From positions 186,001-250,000 of the forward strand of contig NZ_FWXI01000005.1 of the NCBI RefSeq assembly GCF_900176355.1: a stretch of 64,000 bases of DNA, written 5' to 3'. Shown piece by piece: positions 15,205 to 23,483 of this stretch. The stretch is from Sporomusa malonica. Its GTDB lineage: Bacteria > Bacillota > Negativicutes > Sporomusales > Sporomusaceae. The position numbers and the translations under genes were made by a program. Positions within the stretch are counted from its first letter, which is position 1; the number at the start of each line of letters is the position of its first letter. The notes beneath the pieces are model-generated. The model was given only the letters and a program-made list of their open reading frames with translations. It was not told the DNA's origin and made no database searches.

Positions 15205-16275
15205 CTACTCATATATTTTAGGCTGCTCTTCACCTCGCAAAATCCTTAGAGCGCCTTCCACCAGTGCTTGCAATTCGTCCTCCCCGGGATAAATCAGTAC
15301 CTGACTTATAAATGCTACACGATTCTGGATCATATTAGTCAATCTTTTTGAGTGAGCCAATCCGCCAGTTAAAACAATACCATCAACACTGCCATGTACC
15401 ACGGTCGCCATTGCACCAATCTCTTTAGCTACCTGATAAGCCATGGCTTCGTAAATAAGTGCTGCGTGAGCGTCGCCGCCCTCAATACGGCTTTCTATCT
15501 CACGCCCGTCGTTGGTACCAAGATGCGCTACCAGACCAGCATTGCCAACCAGTTTCTTTTTAATGTCATCAAGAGTGTATTTACCGGAAAAACACATTTT
15601 GACCAACTCATGTGTAGGTAATCCACCAGCGCGCTCTGGTGAAAAAGGGCCTGCGTCATTAGGGTTTGTTACATCAATCATGCGACCGCCACGTTGCACA
15701 CCAACTGAAATTCCACCACCAAGGTGAACTAGAATAAAGGTGAGGGAATTATAATCTTTTCCTAAATCCTTGGCCACCCTATGAGCCACCGCTTTTAAAT
15801 TGAGGGCGTGAAACAGGCTGCGGCGAGACATCTCGGGCAATCCTGTAATCCTGGCTAACGGTTCGAATTCATCTACACTCACTGGATCAACAATAAAAGC
15901 GGGTATTCCCGACCGACTGGCGATCCCTCTTGCTAAGAGACCACCAAGGTTTGAGGCATGCTCGGTTTGTACACCAACTTTTAAATCATCGGCCATAGTG
16001 TCATTAACGCTATATGTACCACTATCCATGGGTTTCAGGGGCCCGCCTCGTCCGACAACGGCTGACAAAGTGCTGACCTTAACATCATGATCCGCCAGCG
16101 CTTTTTCAACCAATTGCCGCCGATAATCATATTGGTCATAAATTTTAATAAATGGCTTAATTTCATCAGTGCTATGGCGTATAACCTGTTCAAACTCTAT
16201 TCGTTCATTCGTATATACAGCTATTTTGGTCGAGGTTGAACCTGGGTTAATTGCTAATATCTTATATTGCTGCAT
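15205..16275 (-). CDS. buk: Butyrate kinase (possibly branched-chain fatty acid kinase)
   Basis: A 356-residue member of the acetate/butyrate kinase (ASKHA) family. The N-terminal phosphate motif is ILAINPGSTSTKIAVY, the second phosphate site VHLGGGISVGVQ (about residue 175), and IVLTGGLAHS is the adenosine motif. It interconverts butyryl phosphate and ADP with butyrate and ATP. No phosphotransbutyrylase is in the window, so substrate (butyrate versus isobutyrate or isovalerate) is open. ATG 16275 with GGAGG upstream was chosen, trimming 11 codons from the longest frame. The gene stands downstream of repeat copy E. Confidence 0.92.
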   Translation of the reverse strand: MQQYKILAINPGSTSTKIAVYTNERIEFEQVIRHSTDEIKPFIKIYDQYDYRRQLVEKALADHDVKVSTLSAVVGRGGPLKPMDSGTYSVNDTMADDLKVGVQTEHASNLGGLLARGIASRSGIPAFIVDPVSVDEFEPLARITGLPEMSRRSLFHALNLKAVAHRVAKDLGKDYNSLTFILVHLGGGISVGVQRGGRMIDVTNPNDAGPFSPERAGGLPTHELVKMCFSGKYTLDDIKKKLVGNAGLVAHLGTNDGREIESRIEGGDAHAALIYEAMAYQVAKEIGAMATVVHGSVDGIVLTGGLAHSKRLTNMIQNRVAFISQVLIYPGEDELQALVEGALRILRGEEQPKIYE

Positions 16276-16345
16276 AGTTAGCCTCCATATCCAAATTTTA
16301 AATGACAATAGTTATTTTATTCATTGCCGGGAGAAAAAATCCTGC

Positions 16346-16437
16346 AATAAAGAAAACACGGCTTGCGCCGAGCCTTGGCGAAAGCGGAAGCCGATGTTGC
16401 CCTTATCCAGACGGAAAGTTATACTTTCTAACAGGAC
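16346..16437 (+). repeat. Dispersed repeat copy E, module 2 only
   Basis: A module-2 copy between the spo0A terminator and the butyrate kinase start. It has the head AATAAAGAAAACACGGCTTG, a CGCCGAGCC arm, the core GAAGCCGATGTTGCCCTTAT, and GAAAGTTATACTTTC ending AACAGGAC. It is close to identical to copy B. It leaves about 70 bases for the butyrate kinase promoter. Confidence 0.88.
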
Positions 16438-16480
16438 AAAAAAACAAACCCTGCAGACGTGTTTGTCTAGCAAGGTTTGT
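16437..16480 (-). terminator. Terminator of spo0A
   Basis: ACAAACCTTGC and GCAGGGTTTGT pair over 11 bp with one G-U, a further inner AGAC/GTCT stem can form, and a run of T follows on the minus strand. It lies directly after the spo0A stop, and repeat E abuts its far side. Confidence 0.85.
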
Positions 16481-16488
16481 CTCTTTAG

Positions 16489-17277
16489 CTAGCTGGCCCG
16501 CATTTCCATGCGTAGTTTGTCAGCAATCATGGCCATAAATTCTGAATTAGTAGGTTTGCCTTTATCAAGTTTGATCGTGTACCCAAACAACTTATTAATC
16601 ATTTCAATATTTCCACGGTTCCAAGCGACCTCAATGGCGTGACGGATAGCGCGTTCTACCCGGCTTGGTGTAGTAGAGTATTTCTCAGCAATCATTGGAT
16701 AGAGAACTTTGGTTACAGCTCCTAATAATTCAACTTCAGAAATTATCATCATAATTGCGTCACGAAGATATTGGTAACCTTTGATATGGGCGGGAATACC
16801 AATTTCTCTAATAATATTGGTTACTTCTACGTCCATAGGACGAGCCTTAACTACTTGCATAGTAGCTGCGGCAACAGGGCGTGTGGTAATTATGGTCCCA
16901 GCCAGTTGCCGGATTCTATTGATAAGCACATCCATATTGAAAGGTTTTAACACATAATAATCTGCACCTAGTTCTACTACCCGCTGGGTTATGCTCTCTT
17001 GCCCAAATGCAGTAAGCATTATAATTTTAGGACGCTTACTATGTGACGCATTAATACGTTCTAATACGCCAATGCCATCTAAGTGCGGCATAATGATATC
17101 CAAAACTATGACATCCGGCAATTTTTCTTCGAGAATCGATAACATTTGTTCGCCATTAAATGCCACACCAACTAACTCAATATCAGGTTCTCGGTTAAGA
17201 TACTCCTGCAAAATTTCCGAAAACTCTTTGTTGTCGTCAGCGATAGCTACCTTGATTGTCTCTCTTACCATTACCAT
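16489..17277 (-). CDS. spo0A: Sporulation master regulator Spo0A
   Basis: A 262-residue response regulator. The receiver domain has acidic Asp14/Asp15, phospho-acceptor Asp60 in [13 protein letters not shown], a LTAFGQES Thr switch and Lys in YYVLKPFN. The C-terminal Spo0A DNA-binding domain (about residues 150-262) contains [38 protein letters not shown] and [15 protein letters not shown]. Phosphorylated Spo0A starts sporulation and binds 0A boxes (TTGTCGAA). The ATG follows GGGAGG by six bases. It lies downstream of spoIVB as in Bacillus, and an upstream site combines a SigmaH-like promoter with 0A boxes. Confidence 0.98.
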   Translation of the reverse strand: MVMVRETIKVAIADDNKEFSEILQEYLNREPDIELVGVAFNGEQMLSILEEKLPDVIVLDIIMPHLDGIGVLERINASHSKRPKIIMLTAFGQESITQRVVELGADYYVLKPFNMDVLINRIRQLAGTIITTRPVAAATMQVVKARPMDVEVTNIIREIGIPAHIKGYQYLRDAIMMIISEVELLGAVTKVLYPMIAEKYSTTPSRVERAIRHAIEVAWNRGNIEMINKLFGYTIKLDKGKPTNSEFMAMIADKLRMEMRAS

Positions 17278-17319
17278 CGGAATCCTCCCTGCTAACTTCG
17301 TATATCTGTATAATTAAAT

Positions 17320-17347
17320 TTATTCGACAAGCATTCGTCAATTCCTT
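17320..17347 (-). promoter_or_regulatory. SigmaH-like spo0A promoter with two 0A-box-like sites
   Basis: On the minus strand AGGAATT (17347-17341) and GAATAAA (about 17326-17320) match the SigmaH -35 and -10 with 14 bases between. The -10 overlaps a perfect TTGTCGAA 0A box (17330-17323), and a second near match, TTGACGAA, lies at 17341-17334, eleven bases away. The same stretch also fits a SigmaA promoter, TTGACG-N17-TTTAAT. This agrees with the known dual-promoter, self-regulated control of spo0A; the precise start site is inferred. Confidence 0.6.
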
Positions 17348-17464
17348 CCTTGTTTGGAAAAAAAAACCAATTTATTTAAGCAAAATTCTAAATCTTATCT
17401 TAATTATATAGACAGTCGTAGATTGTGACAAGTAGTTTTACGCTATTTCTGAATGCCGAATAAG

Positions 17465-18850
17465 TTAAAAAATATATAATGCATAAAAACTGCCAGAAAA
17501 CGTAAATAGTTTTCTGGCAGTTTGCCGCCCTTTTTTTGGAATGATACCACTTTCCATTAGCATCCAATCTACAAAGCAACCGTAGCCGCTTGTTGGATCA
17601 TGCACAAATACATGTGTAACGGCACCGACGATTTTACCGTTTTGAATTATAGGACTTCCACTCATTCCCTGCACTATGCCGCCGGTTTTTTCTATTAGTT
17701 TTGGATCAGTTACTTTGATTACTAATCCTTTGCTTTCGGGTGCCTCTTGCAGATTGATTTTTTGGATTTCAATAGTGAATTGTTCAATTGTTTGCCCGTC
17801 AACTACTGTCAGCATTTCGGCAGGTCCCACTTGGATTTGGCTCATGGAGGCTATTGGAATTGCCTGAGGATATCTCTCATTTAGTAGTTTGGAATTAAGC
17901 TCACCGTAAATTCCGAATGGGGTATTCTTACTGATATTGCCTAACAGTTGATCTTCTTCGATAAAAACACCGATTTTCTCCCCGGGATGGCCTCTTTTTC
18001 CTTGTTGAATCCCAGATACTGTCGCTAGGACAATTTTGCCTTGCTCACAATCTATGGGCTGATTAGTGTCACTATCAGTAATAATATGACCGAGAGCTCC
18101 ATATATTTTTGATTCCGGCTCATAAAAAGATAGTGTCCCTACTCCGGCCGCACTATCACGTACAAAAAGGCCTATACGATAGCGTTTGGTATCATGGCAC
18201 AGTGCTGGCGATACACTTACATGCTGTTGTCCTTCTGTTCGCTTGAGCAAAATGTCGACACTACGTTTACTCTTGCCGCTTTCATCGATAATTTCGGCTA
18301 CTTGGGTATCACTTTGAACAGGAATGCCATTAATACTAATAATAACATCCCCTATTGCTATTCCTGCATCTTTTGCAGGAGTCACGTACTGGCCCTGCAT
18401 ATTTAGTACTGGTGAATTACCGACAACAATAACACCTTGAGATCTGAGCACTACGCCAATGGAGTGGCCTCCTGGAATCAGTTTAATAGGCGGTAGTACA
18501 TCTACCTGAACAGTGCGGAAGGGTATTATTCCGAATAACTTAAATTCTACAGTGGATTGACCGAGCTTGACAGGTTCAAGTGATACTGGGCGCGACAACG
18601 CAATGATCGGTAAAGACTCATAAGTCTGTACACGAATGCTGACGTCGTCTTGCCTGACATTTACGGTAAGCGGCAAATTGACGTCAAACAGAGCCGTCTC
18701 ACCTTCAATAATCCGGATATGCATGGGAAGACCGTAAATACTTCGGAATTGGGGAGAAAGACAAAATGCAAAGATGGCGCTGATAATCAACATTGCCCAA
18801 ATCAGCCTGCTGCTCAGTAGCCGATTAAATCTTGTCATGTTTTCTTCCAT
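17465..18850 (-). CDS. spoIVB: SpoIVB serine peptidase
   Basis: A 461-residue protein. An N-terminal membrane anchor (residues 10-30) is followed by a PDZ domain at about 110-190 (AIGDVIISINGIPVQSD) and a C-terminal S55 peptidase domain with His in YGALGHIITD and Ser in GIVQGMSGSPIIQNGKIVGA. It is secreted from the forespore and cleaves SpoIVFA to release SigmaK processing. The frame does not stop after VDWMLMESG as expected but continues about 22 codons through a strong terminator hairpin (17487-17523) and ends beyond its T-run. A run of seven A lies just before. ATG 18850 was chosen; GTG 18853 is the alternative. Confidence 0.93.
   Translation of the reverse strand: MEENMTRFNRLLSSRLIWAMLIISAIFAFCLSPQFRSIYGLPMHIRIIEGETALFDVNLPLTVNVRQDDVSIRVQTYESLPIIALSRPVSLEPVKLGQSTVEFKLFGIIPFRTVQVDVLPPIKLIPGGHSIGVVLRSQGVIVVGNSPVLNMQGQYVTPAKDAGIAIGDVIISINGIPVQSDTQVAEIIDESGKSKRSVDILLKRTEGQQHVSVSPALCHDTKRYRIGLFVRDSAAGVGTLSFYEPESKIYGALGHIITDSDTNQPIDCEQGKIVLATVSGIQQGKRGHPGEKIGVFIEEDQLLGNISKNTPFGIYGELNSKLLNERYPQAIPIASMSQIQVGPAEMLTVVDGQTIEQFTIEIQKINLQEAPESKGLVIKVTDPKLIEKTGGIVQGMSGSPIIQNGKIVGAVTHVFVHDPTSGYGCFVDWMLMESGIIPKKGRQTARKLFTFSGSFYALYIF
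17485..17523 (-). terminator. Strong terminator inside the 3' end of the spoIVB reading frame
   Basis: AAACTGCCAGAAAAC and GTTTTCTGGCAGTTT form a perfect 15-bp stem with a 7-base loop, followed on the minus strand by TTTTT. The in-frame spoIVB stop (17467-17465) lies about 20 bases after the stem, beyond the expected end of the RNA. Confidence 0.9.
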
Positions 18851-19014
18851 CACTCCCTATTACATTCTTCCCAAAATTGCCACTCCGCCTTTCATCTAAA
18901 TTAATTATTGCTTTCAACCGGCTGCAAACTTAGAATTTCCCGAATTCAATGGGGATTATTCCGGAATTATTAGCATGTATTGCCTTGGAAGCTGAATTTT
19001 CACCGTTTTCTTGA

Positions 19015-19042
19015 TAAAAATAGCGCAAGCTCACGCTTACGC
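19015..19042 (-). terminator. Terminator overlapping the stop codon of recN
   Basis: GCGTAAGC and GCTTGCGC pair over 8 bp with one G-U and a 4-base loop, then TATTTTTATC on the minus strand. The recN stop TAA is inside the 5' arm. The rest of the 186 bases to spoIVB presumably holds the forespore promoter of spoIVB, but I could not pick a convincing SigmaF/SigmaG pair by eye. Confidence 0.75.
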
Positions 19043-20746
19043 TTTATATTTCCAATTTGCTTTTTTTAGCTTAGACATTTCGAGCATCTGAGCTGCATTA
19101 TCAATGGAAAGTTGTGTGATATCGCCAGATGCCATTCTAGCTAATTCGTTTAATTGGGCGTCAGAATTCAGTCTGGCTACCTGTGTATTTGTTCGTTCAT
19201 CTTCAACTATTTTCTCAATATAAATATGGCAATCGGCCATGGACGCAATTTGCGGCAGATGAGTAATGCATAGTACCTGCTTGTCAAACGCAGCAATTCT
19301 GGCAATTTTCTCAGCTACCCTTTGCGCAGTTTGTCCGCCAATCCCAGCATCCACTTCGTCAAATACCATGGTTGCTGTTTCTTCACGCTCTGAACACACC
19401 GTTTTTATCGCTAAGGCGATGCGTGATAACTCGCCACCTGATGCAATTTTATGTAATAGCCTAGGTTCTTCTCCTGGATTTGCTGAAAATAAAAAAACAA
19501 CATCATTAGCGCCGTTCAAAGTATATTGTTCATTGCGTTTAACATCTACCGTAAACTGCGCTTTGGGCATTCCCAAATCAGCCAAATGGACTGATATTTG
19601 CTGTCCCATTTCCTGGGAGGCCAGACGCCTTAGGCTGTCAAGTTCGGCGGCCAGTTGCTCTACTTTGAGCTTATATTCGAGCTCCTGCTGCTCAAGCTTG
19701 CTTAAACGCTCATCATAATGCGTAATTGCAGCAAGCTCTGCTGCAGCACGTTCATAATAGGCTAGTATCTCTTCCTCTGTTGCCCCATATTTTTTCTTAA
19801 GTTTGTGGATTACATCAAGCCGGTCTTCCAGTTTAGCCAATTTAGCAGGGTTAAAATCTATATTATCGCGGTAATCCCTAAGCTCACCCATGGTTTCCTC
19901 TAATTGATAGAGTGATTCAGTCACAACAGTTAACTGCTGTTCAATCTTCTGGTCATAGCGAGCCACCAGTTCGAGATCGTTTTTAATATCAGCAAGACAG
20001 GATACTATACCGCTAAAACCCTTATTTCCCTGACTTAAGAGTGAATACGAACGGGATACTGCGTTGATAATTTTTTCCGCATTGGCCAAAACCTTGACCT
20101 GGCTCTCCAATTTTTCCTCTTCCCCAGGCGTTAGACTTGCAGCGATAATCTCCTGCGTTTGCCAGGTAAGCATCTCTTCTCGCTGCACACGTTCCCGCGA
20201 GTCTTGAGCAAGCGAGGCCAACTCATTTTTAGCTCCTAGCCAGACCTTATATGCACGGCGATATTGATCCAGTTTAGGCTTGATGCCGTCCGCAAAAGCG
20301 TCAGTAAGCATCAGATGCACCTCAGGTTTTAATAATGCTTGATTCTCATGCTGACCATGCATATCAACAAGCATTTCACCCAGCTTCCGCAAAGCGGCCA
20401 GCGTTACCTGGCAACCATTGATATGAATAGCATTCCTGCCATGCCTGGTCAAGCGACGGGCAATAATTAAGGTGCCGTCATCTTCAATCGCAATCCCCTG
20501 TTCGTCCAAAAGGCTCAGAATAGAACTCACACCTGTTATGTCAAAAACTGCCTCTACACGGAAATAATCAGCCCCTGAACGGATAGAATCCCCAGAGGCT
20601 CTTCCACCAATAATCGCTGACAAGGCATCAATCAAAATAGATTTGCCTGCCCCTGTTTCTCCGGTCAGGATATTAAGGCCAGGTACAAACTCCACATGAG
20701 CGCTGTCAATAAGCGCAAAATTGATGACAGTGAGTGATTTTAACAT
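19037..20746 (-). CDS. recN: DNA repair protein RecN
   Basis: A 569-residue SMC-like ATPase of usual length. Walker A is LTGETGAGKSILIDALSAII near residue 30. Long coiled-coil arms occupy roughly residues 150-370, with the ABC signature in IASGGELSRIALAIK, then Walker B MVFDEVDAGIGGQTA and a final ITHLPQIASMADCH. RecN gathers double-strand breaks for RecA repair. The start ATG 20746 follows AGGTAGGA. It is three bases from the argR stop and part of the conserved spoIVB-recN-argR block. Confidence 0.96.
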   Translation of the reverse strand: MLKSLTVINFALIDSAHVEFVPGLNILTGETGAGKSILIDALSAIIGGRASGDSIRSGADYFRVEAVFDITGVSSILSLLDEQGIAIEDDGTLIIARRLTRHGRNAIHINGCQVTLAALRKLGEMLVDMHGQHENQALLKPEVHLMLTDAFADGIKPKLDQYRRAYKVWLGAKNELASLAQDSRERVQREEMLTWQTQEIIAASLTPGEEEKLESQVKVLANAEKIINAVSRSYSLLSQGNKGFSGIVSCLADIKNDLELVARYDQKIEQQLTVVTESLYQLEETMGELRDYRDNIDFNPAKLAKLEDRLDVIHKLKKKYGATEEEILAYYERAAAELAAITHYDERLSKLEQQELEYKLKVEQLAAELDSLRRLASQEMGQQISVHLADLGMPKAQFTVDVKRNEQYTLNGANDVVFLFSANPGEEPRLLHKIASGGELSRIALAIKTVCSEREETATMVFDEVDAGIGGQTAQRVAEKIARIAAFDKQVLCITHLPQIASMADCHIYIEKIVEDERTNTQVARLNSDAQLNELARMASGDITQLSIDNAAQMLEMSKLKKANWKYKA

Positions 20747-20749
20747 TTC

Positions 20750-21223
20750 CTACCTCTCCCTGCCTATCCCACTACCCATTAACGACTGGAATTTAGAAAT
20801 AACTTGTGGGACAGCATCCATAGGCTTTACCAATACAAAAATAGTATCATCACCAGCTACAGTGCCGATAATCTCAGGCCATTTTACATAGTCAATGGTA
20901 TAAGCGACTGCCTGAGCTGTGCCGGGTAGGGTACGAAGAACAACAATATTTTGACTGGAGTCGATAGCTACCATTGAATCCTGAAAAGTACGCTCAAGAC
21001 GAGCTTGCGACATAATAATATTCTGTTCTGGCGGAAAAGCATATCGATACCGTCCATCGCCTGTTGGAACCTTAATGAGCATAAGCTCTTTAATGTCACG
21101 CGAAACGGTAGCCTGCGTAACATCAATACCTTGTTTGCTTAGAGCTTCTGCCAAATCTTCCTGAGTCTCAATAATATAGCGATCCACTATTTCTTTAATT
21201 TTCGAGTGACGTAGAGCTTTCAA
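20750..21223 (-). CDS. argR: Arginine repressor ArgR/AhrC
   Basis: A 157-residue regulator. The N-terminal winged helix (residues 1-70) has TQEDLAEALSKQGIDVTQAT and VSRDIKELMLIKVP. The C-terminal oligomerisation and arginine-binding domain has NIVVLRTLPGTAQAVAYTID and IIGTVAGDDTIFVLV. ArgR hexamers with arginine repress biosynthesis and activate catabolic genes. TTG 21223 sits eight bases after GGGAG and is preferred to GTG 21232, which overlaps that site. It is part of a tightly packed operon from dxs to recN. Confidence 0.94.
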   Translation of the reverse strand: MKALRHSKIKEIVDRYIIETQEDLAEALSKQGIDVTQATVSRDIKELMLIKVPTGDGRYRYAFPPEQNIIMSQARLERTFQDSMVAIDSSQNIVVLRTLPGTAQAVAYTIDYVKWPEIIGTVAGDDTIFVLVKPMDAVPQVISKFQSLMGSGIGRER

Positions 21224-21224
21224 G

Positions 21225-21794
21225 CTATTCACTCCCTATTTTTTCGATTATGTATAGAACCGGCGGACTATTTTTCTGATTTACCATTGACCAGCAGGCA
21301 ACCGCAAACTGGTTTTGACTTAAACCAGCTAAATACTTATGAACAACTTGACATTCGAGCCTGCCATGATCATAACCTGGATAAGCGACAATAGTAACGA
21401 TGCCACCGGTACGTAGCAGCGGTAGTGTGTGGCTTATTGCTTCTATGGTAGCATCTGGGTAAGTGCTTACAGCATGGTCTCCCCCTGGCAAATAGCCCAG
21501 ATTGAACATAGCTGCATCTACTGGCTGGTTAATATACTTAGTTATATGCGCATGACTGTCTAAAATAAGGCGGACTTTGTGCTCAAGCCCATATTTAGTT
21601 AGTATCTCGTGTGTTTTACTTAGTGCTTGCTGCTGAATATCGAACGCCAATACGACAGCCGCGTGGGGTATATTGCCTGCCAGAAATAGAGTATCTTTAC
21701 CATTACCGGCTGTAGCATCAACAACAAGAGAAGCCGCAGCCAGCCTTGGGCTTAAAAATCGTTGGGCCATTACCACTGCATTAGCAATTTCCAT
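21225..21794 (-). CDS. SAM-dependent methyltransferase, YtqB/MnmM-like
   Basis: A 189-residue class I methyltransferase. The SAM-binding motif is VVDATAGNGKDTLFLAG near residue 25. VLAFDIQQQAL is the acidic motif II, and AMFNLGYLPGGDHAVSTYPD is characteristic of the family often labelled rRNA methylase (PF06962). The B. subtilis member YtqB has been identified as MnmM, which methylates 5-aminomethyl-2-thiouridine at tRNA position 34; that role is inferred here. The C-terminus has YPGYDHGRLECQVV. It overlaps nadK by 14 bases, and its stop overlaps the argR ribosome-binding region. Confidence 0.8.
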   Translation of the reverse strand: MEIANAVVMAQRFLSPRLAAASLVVDATAGNGKDTLFLAGNIPHAAVVLAFDIQQQALSKTHEILTKYGLEHKVRLILDSHAHITKYINQPVDAAMFNLGYLPGGDHAVSTYPDATIEAISHTLPLLRTGGIVTIVAYPGYDHGRLECQVVHKYLAGLSQNQFAVACWSMVNQKNSPPVLYIIEKIGSE

Positions 21795-22650
21795 CCCGGT
21801 CGCCTCGTCTTAATTTCGTTCGCAAGGTTTCATAATAGCTCTTGCCGGTAAACCGGATAAAACGTGCACGGAAAGGCGAGCGCCTGACAACAACGGTATC
21901 ATCAGGCAGTAAGTTGTACACGGTTTGACCGTCAACAGTAAGAACAATATCATCATGAGTCGCTTGCATCCGCACTTTTATCTCTTCCTTTTCAGAAATG
22001 ACCAACGCACGAGAATGCAACGTATGCGGACAGATGGGAGTAATAACAATTACTTTCAGCTTAGGATTGACGATGGGGCCGCCTGAGGATAAAGAGTAGC
22101 CCGTTGAACCAGTGGAAGTAGCAATAATAAGCCCATCGGCAGGGTATTCGGCGGTAAGCTCCTCATCGATAAACAATTTTAGTTTTATCATGCGGGAAAA
22201 CCCGCCTTTAGCAACAACAATATCATTAAGCGCAGGTGAGATATAGATAGGACTGCCTTTACGGATAACAACAGCATCCAGCATAAGACGTTCCTCAATA
22301 TAATAATCGCCACGAACCAGCCTGTCTAATGCTGAACTTAAATCAGGCAGCTCAATTTCAGTCAAGAACCCCAAGTTCCCCATGTTTACGCCGCAGACAG
22401 GGATACCGAACGGCGCAATCTCCCGAGCAGTATTTAAGAGTGTTCCGTCACCGCCTAAGGTAATACCAAATGTGATATCATTCTTCACACATTCCAATTT
22501 TCCAGCTAAGTGAGAACACTTCAGTTCTAAAGCAGCATCTTCTGGCAAAACCACTCTTACATTTCGTTCTTTAAAATACTGAACAATCCACCCCAACACA
22601 GTACTGATGCTTTGTTTTTTGGTGTTGGGAAACAGCCCTACAGTCAACAC
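21781..22650 (-). CDS. nadK: NAD kinase
   Basis: A 289-residue kinase. The signature ITLGGDGTLLNTAREI lies near residue 65, followed by GVNMGNLGFLTEI, an NE-type site in SPALNDIVVAKG, and DGLIIATSTGSTGYSLSSGG for NAD binding. It phosphorylates NAD+ to NADP+ with ATP or polyphosphate. GTG 22650 is preferred because GGAGG lies eight bases upstream and the protein then opens VLTVGLFPNTKK like other family members; ATG 22668 is an alternative. It overlaps both neighbours slightly. Confidence 0.95.
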   Translation of the reverse strand: MLTVGLFPNTKKQSISTVLGWIVQYFKERNVRVVLPEDAALELKCSHLAGKLECVKNDITFGITLGGDGTLLNTAREIAPFGIPVCGVNMGNLGFLTEIELPDLSSALDRLVRGDYYIEERLMLDAVVIRKGSPIYISPALNDIVVAKGGFSRMIKLKLFIDEELTAEYPADGLIIATSTGSTGYSLSSGGPIVNPKLKVIVITPICPHTLHSRALVISEKEEIKVRMQATHDDIVLTVDGQTVYNLLPDDTVVVRRSPFRARFIRFTGKSYYETLRTKLRRGDRDGNC

Positions 22651-22664
22651 GCCGTATTCCTCCG

Positions 22665-23483
22665 TCATCCCGTCAAATTGGCATGGGCGTCAGCGACAAC
22701 GGCAGCAATGATTGCCTCGTCTACTGCAGCATTGGCCGGAACATTTGTTAGATATAAAAGATACTCAATATTGCCTTCTGGTCCTGTCACCGGCGAAAAA
22801 GTAAGTCCTAATGGGTTAAGGGAAAGTAACTCAGCCATATGTACAACATTGTTAATAACTTCACGATGAACAGCAGGATCCCGCACAACACCCTTTTTGC
22901 CGACTTTTTCCCGTCCTGCCTCAAACTGCGGTTTTATTAGCGCTATTACTGTCCCCTGCGGTGACAATAATGTCTTTACTACAGGTAACACTTTATCAAG
23001 TGAGATAAAGGCTACATCAATTGAGACAAAATCTAATTGTTCGCCCAAATCCTCCGGTTTTACGTTACGAATATTGGTTCGTTCCATATTGATGACCCGC
23101 TCGTCTGTTCTCAGCGACCATGCCAATTGACCGTAGCCGACATCAATGGCGTAAACTTTTGCGGCACCATTCTTCAAAGCGCAATCAGTAAAGCCACCTG
23201 TAGACGCACCAACATCGGCCATGACTTTGCCTGTCAATTCAAGACGAAACTGCTCCAGCGCTTTGGCCAGCTTAAGTCCGCCTCTGCTGACATAGCCAAT
23301 GCTGTCCCCATGAACAGCTATGTTGGCGGTTATAGGCACAACAGTTCCCGCTTTATCTGTTTTTTGGCCATCAACAGTTACCAATCCAGCCATGATATAA
23401 GCTTTAGCACGTTCACGACTGGTTGCCAATCCTCTTTCCACTAATAAAATATCAATACGCTCTTTTGTACGCTCTCCTGTCAT
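22665..23483 (-). CDS. TlyA family rRNA 2'-O-methyltransferase
   Basis: A 272-residue protein. The N-terminal S4 RNA-binding domain is [20 protein letters not shown] with VTVDGQ, residues 8-70. An FtsJ-type methyltransferase domain follows, with [20 protein letters not shown] near residue 88, [13 protein letters not shown] and [14 protein letters not shown]. Characterised TlyA methylates 16S and 23S rRNA and sets capreomycin sensitivity; B. subtilis YqxC is the local orthologue in the same place between dxs and recN. The ATG overlaps the dxs stop. Confidence 0.92.
   Translation of the reverse strand: MTGERTKERIDILLVERGLATSRERAKAYIMAGLVTVDGQKTDKAGTVVPITANIAVHGDSIGYVSRGGLKLAKALEQFRLELTGKVMADVGASTGGFTDCALKNGAAKVYAIDVGYGQLAWSLRTDERVINMERTNIRNVKPEDLGEQLDFVSIDVAFISLDKVLPVVKTLLSPQGTVIALIKPQFEAGREKVGKKGVVRDPAVHREVINNVVHMAELLSLNPLGLTFSPVTGPEGNIEYLLYLTNVPANAAVDEAIIAAVVADAHANLTG

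Noticed and set aside
18854..19014. SigmaG or SigmaF promoter for spoIVB
   Set aside because: Expected by analogy, but I found no -35/-10 pair with acceptable match and spacing, so none was annotated.
19266..19718. 150-codon plus-strand frame opposite recN
   Set aside because: It lies wholly antisense to conserved recN domains, is rich in Ser and Thr as expected from a shadow frame, and has no ribosome-binding site.
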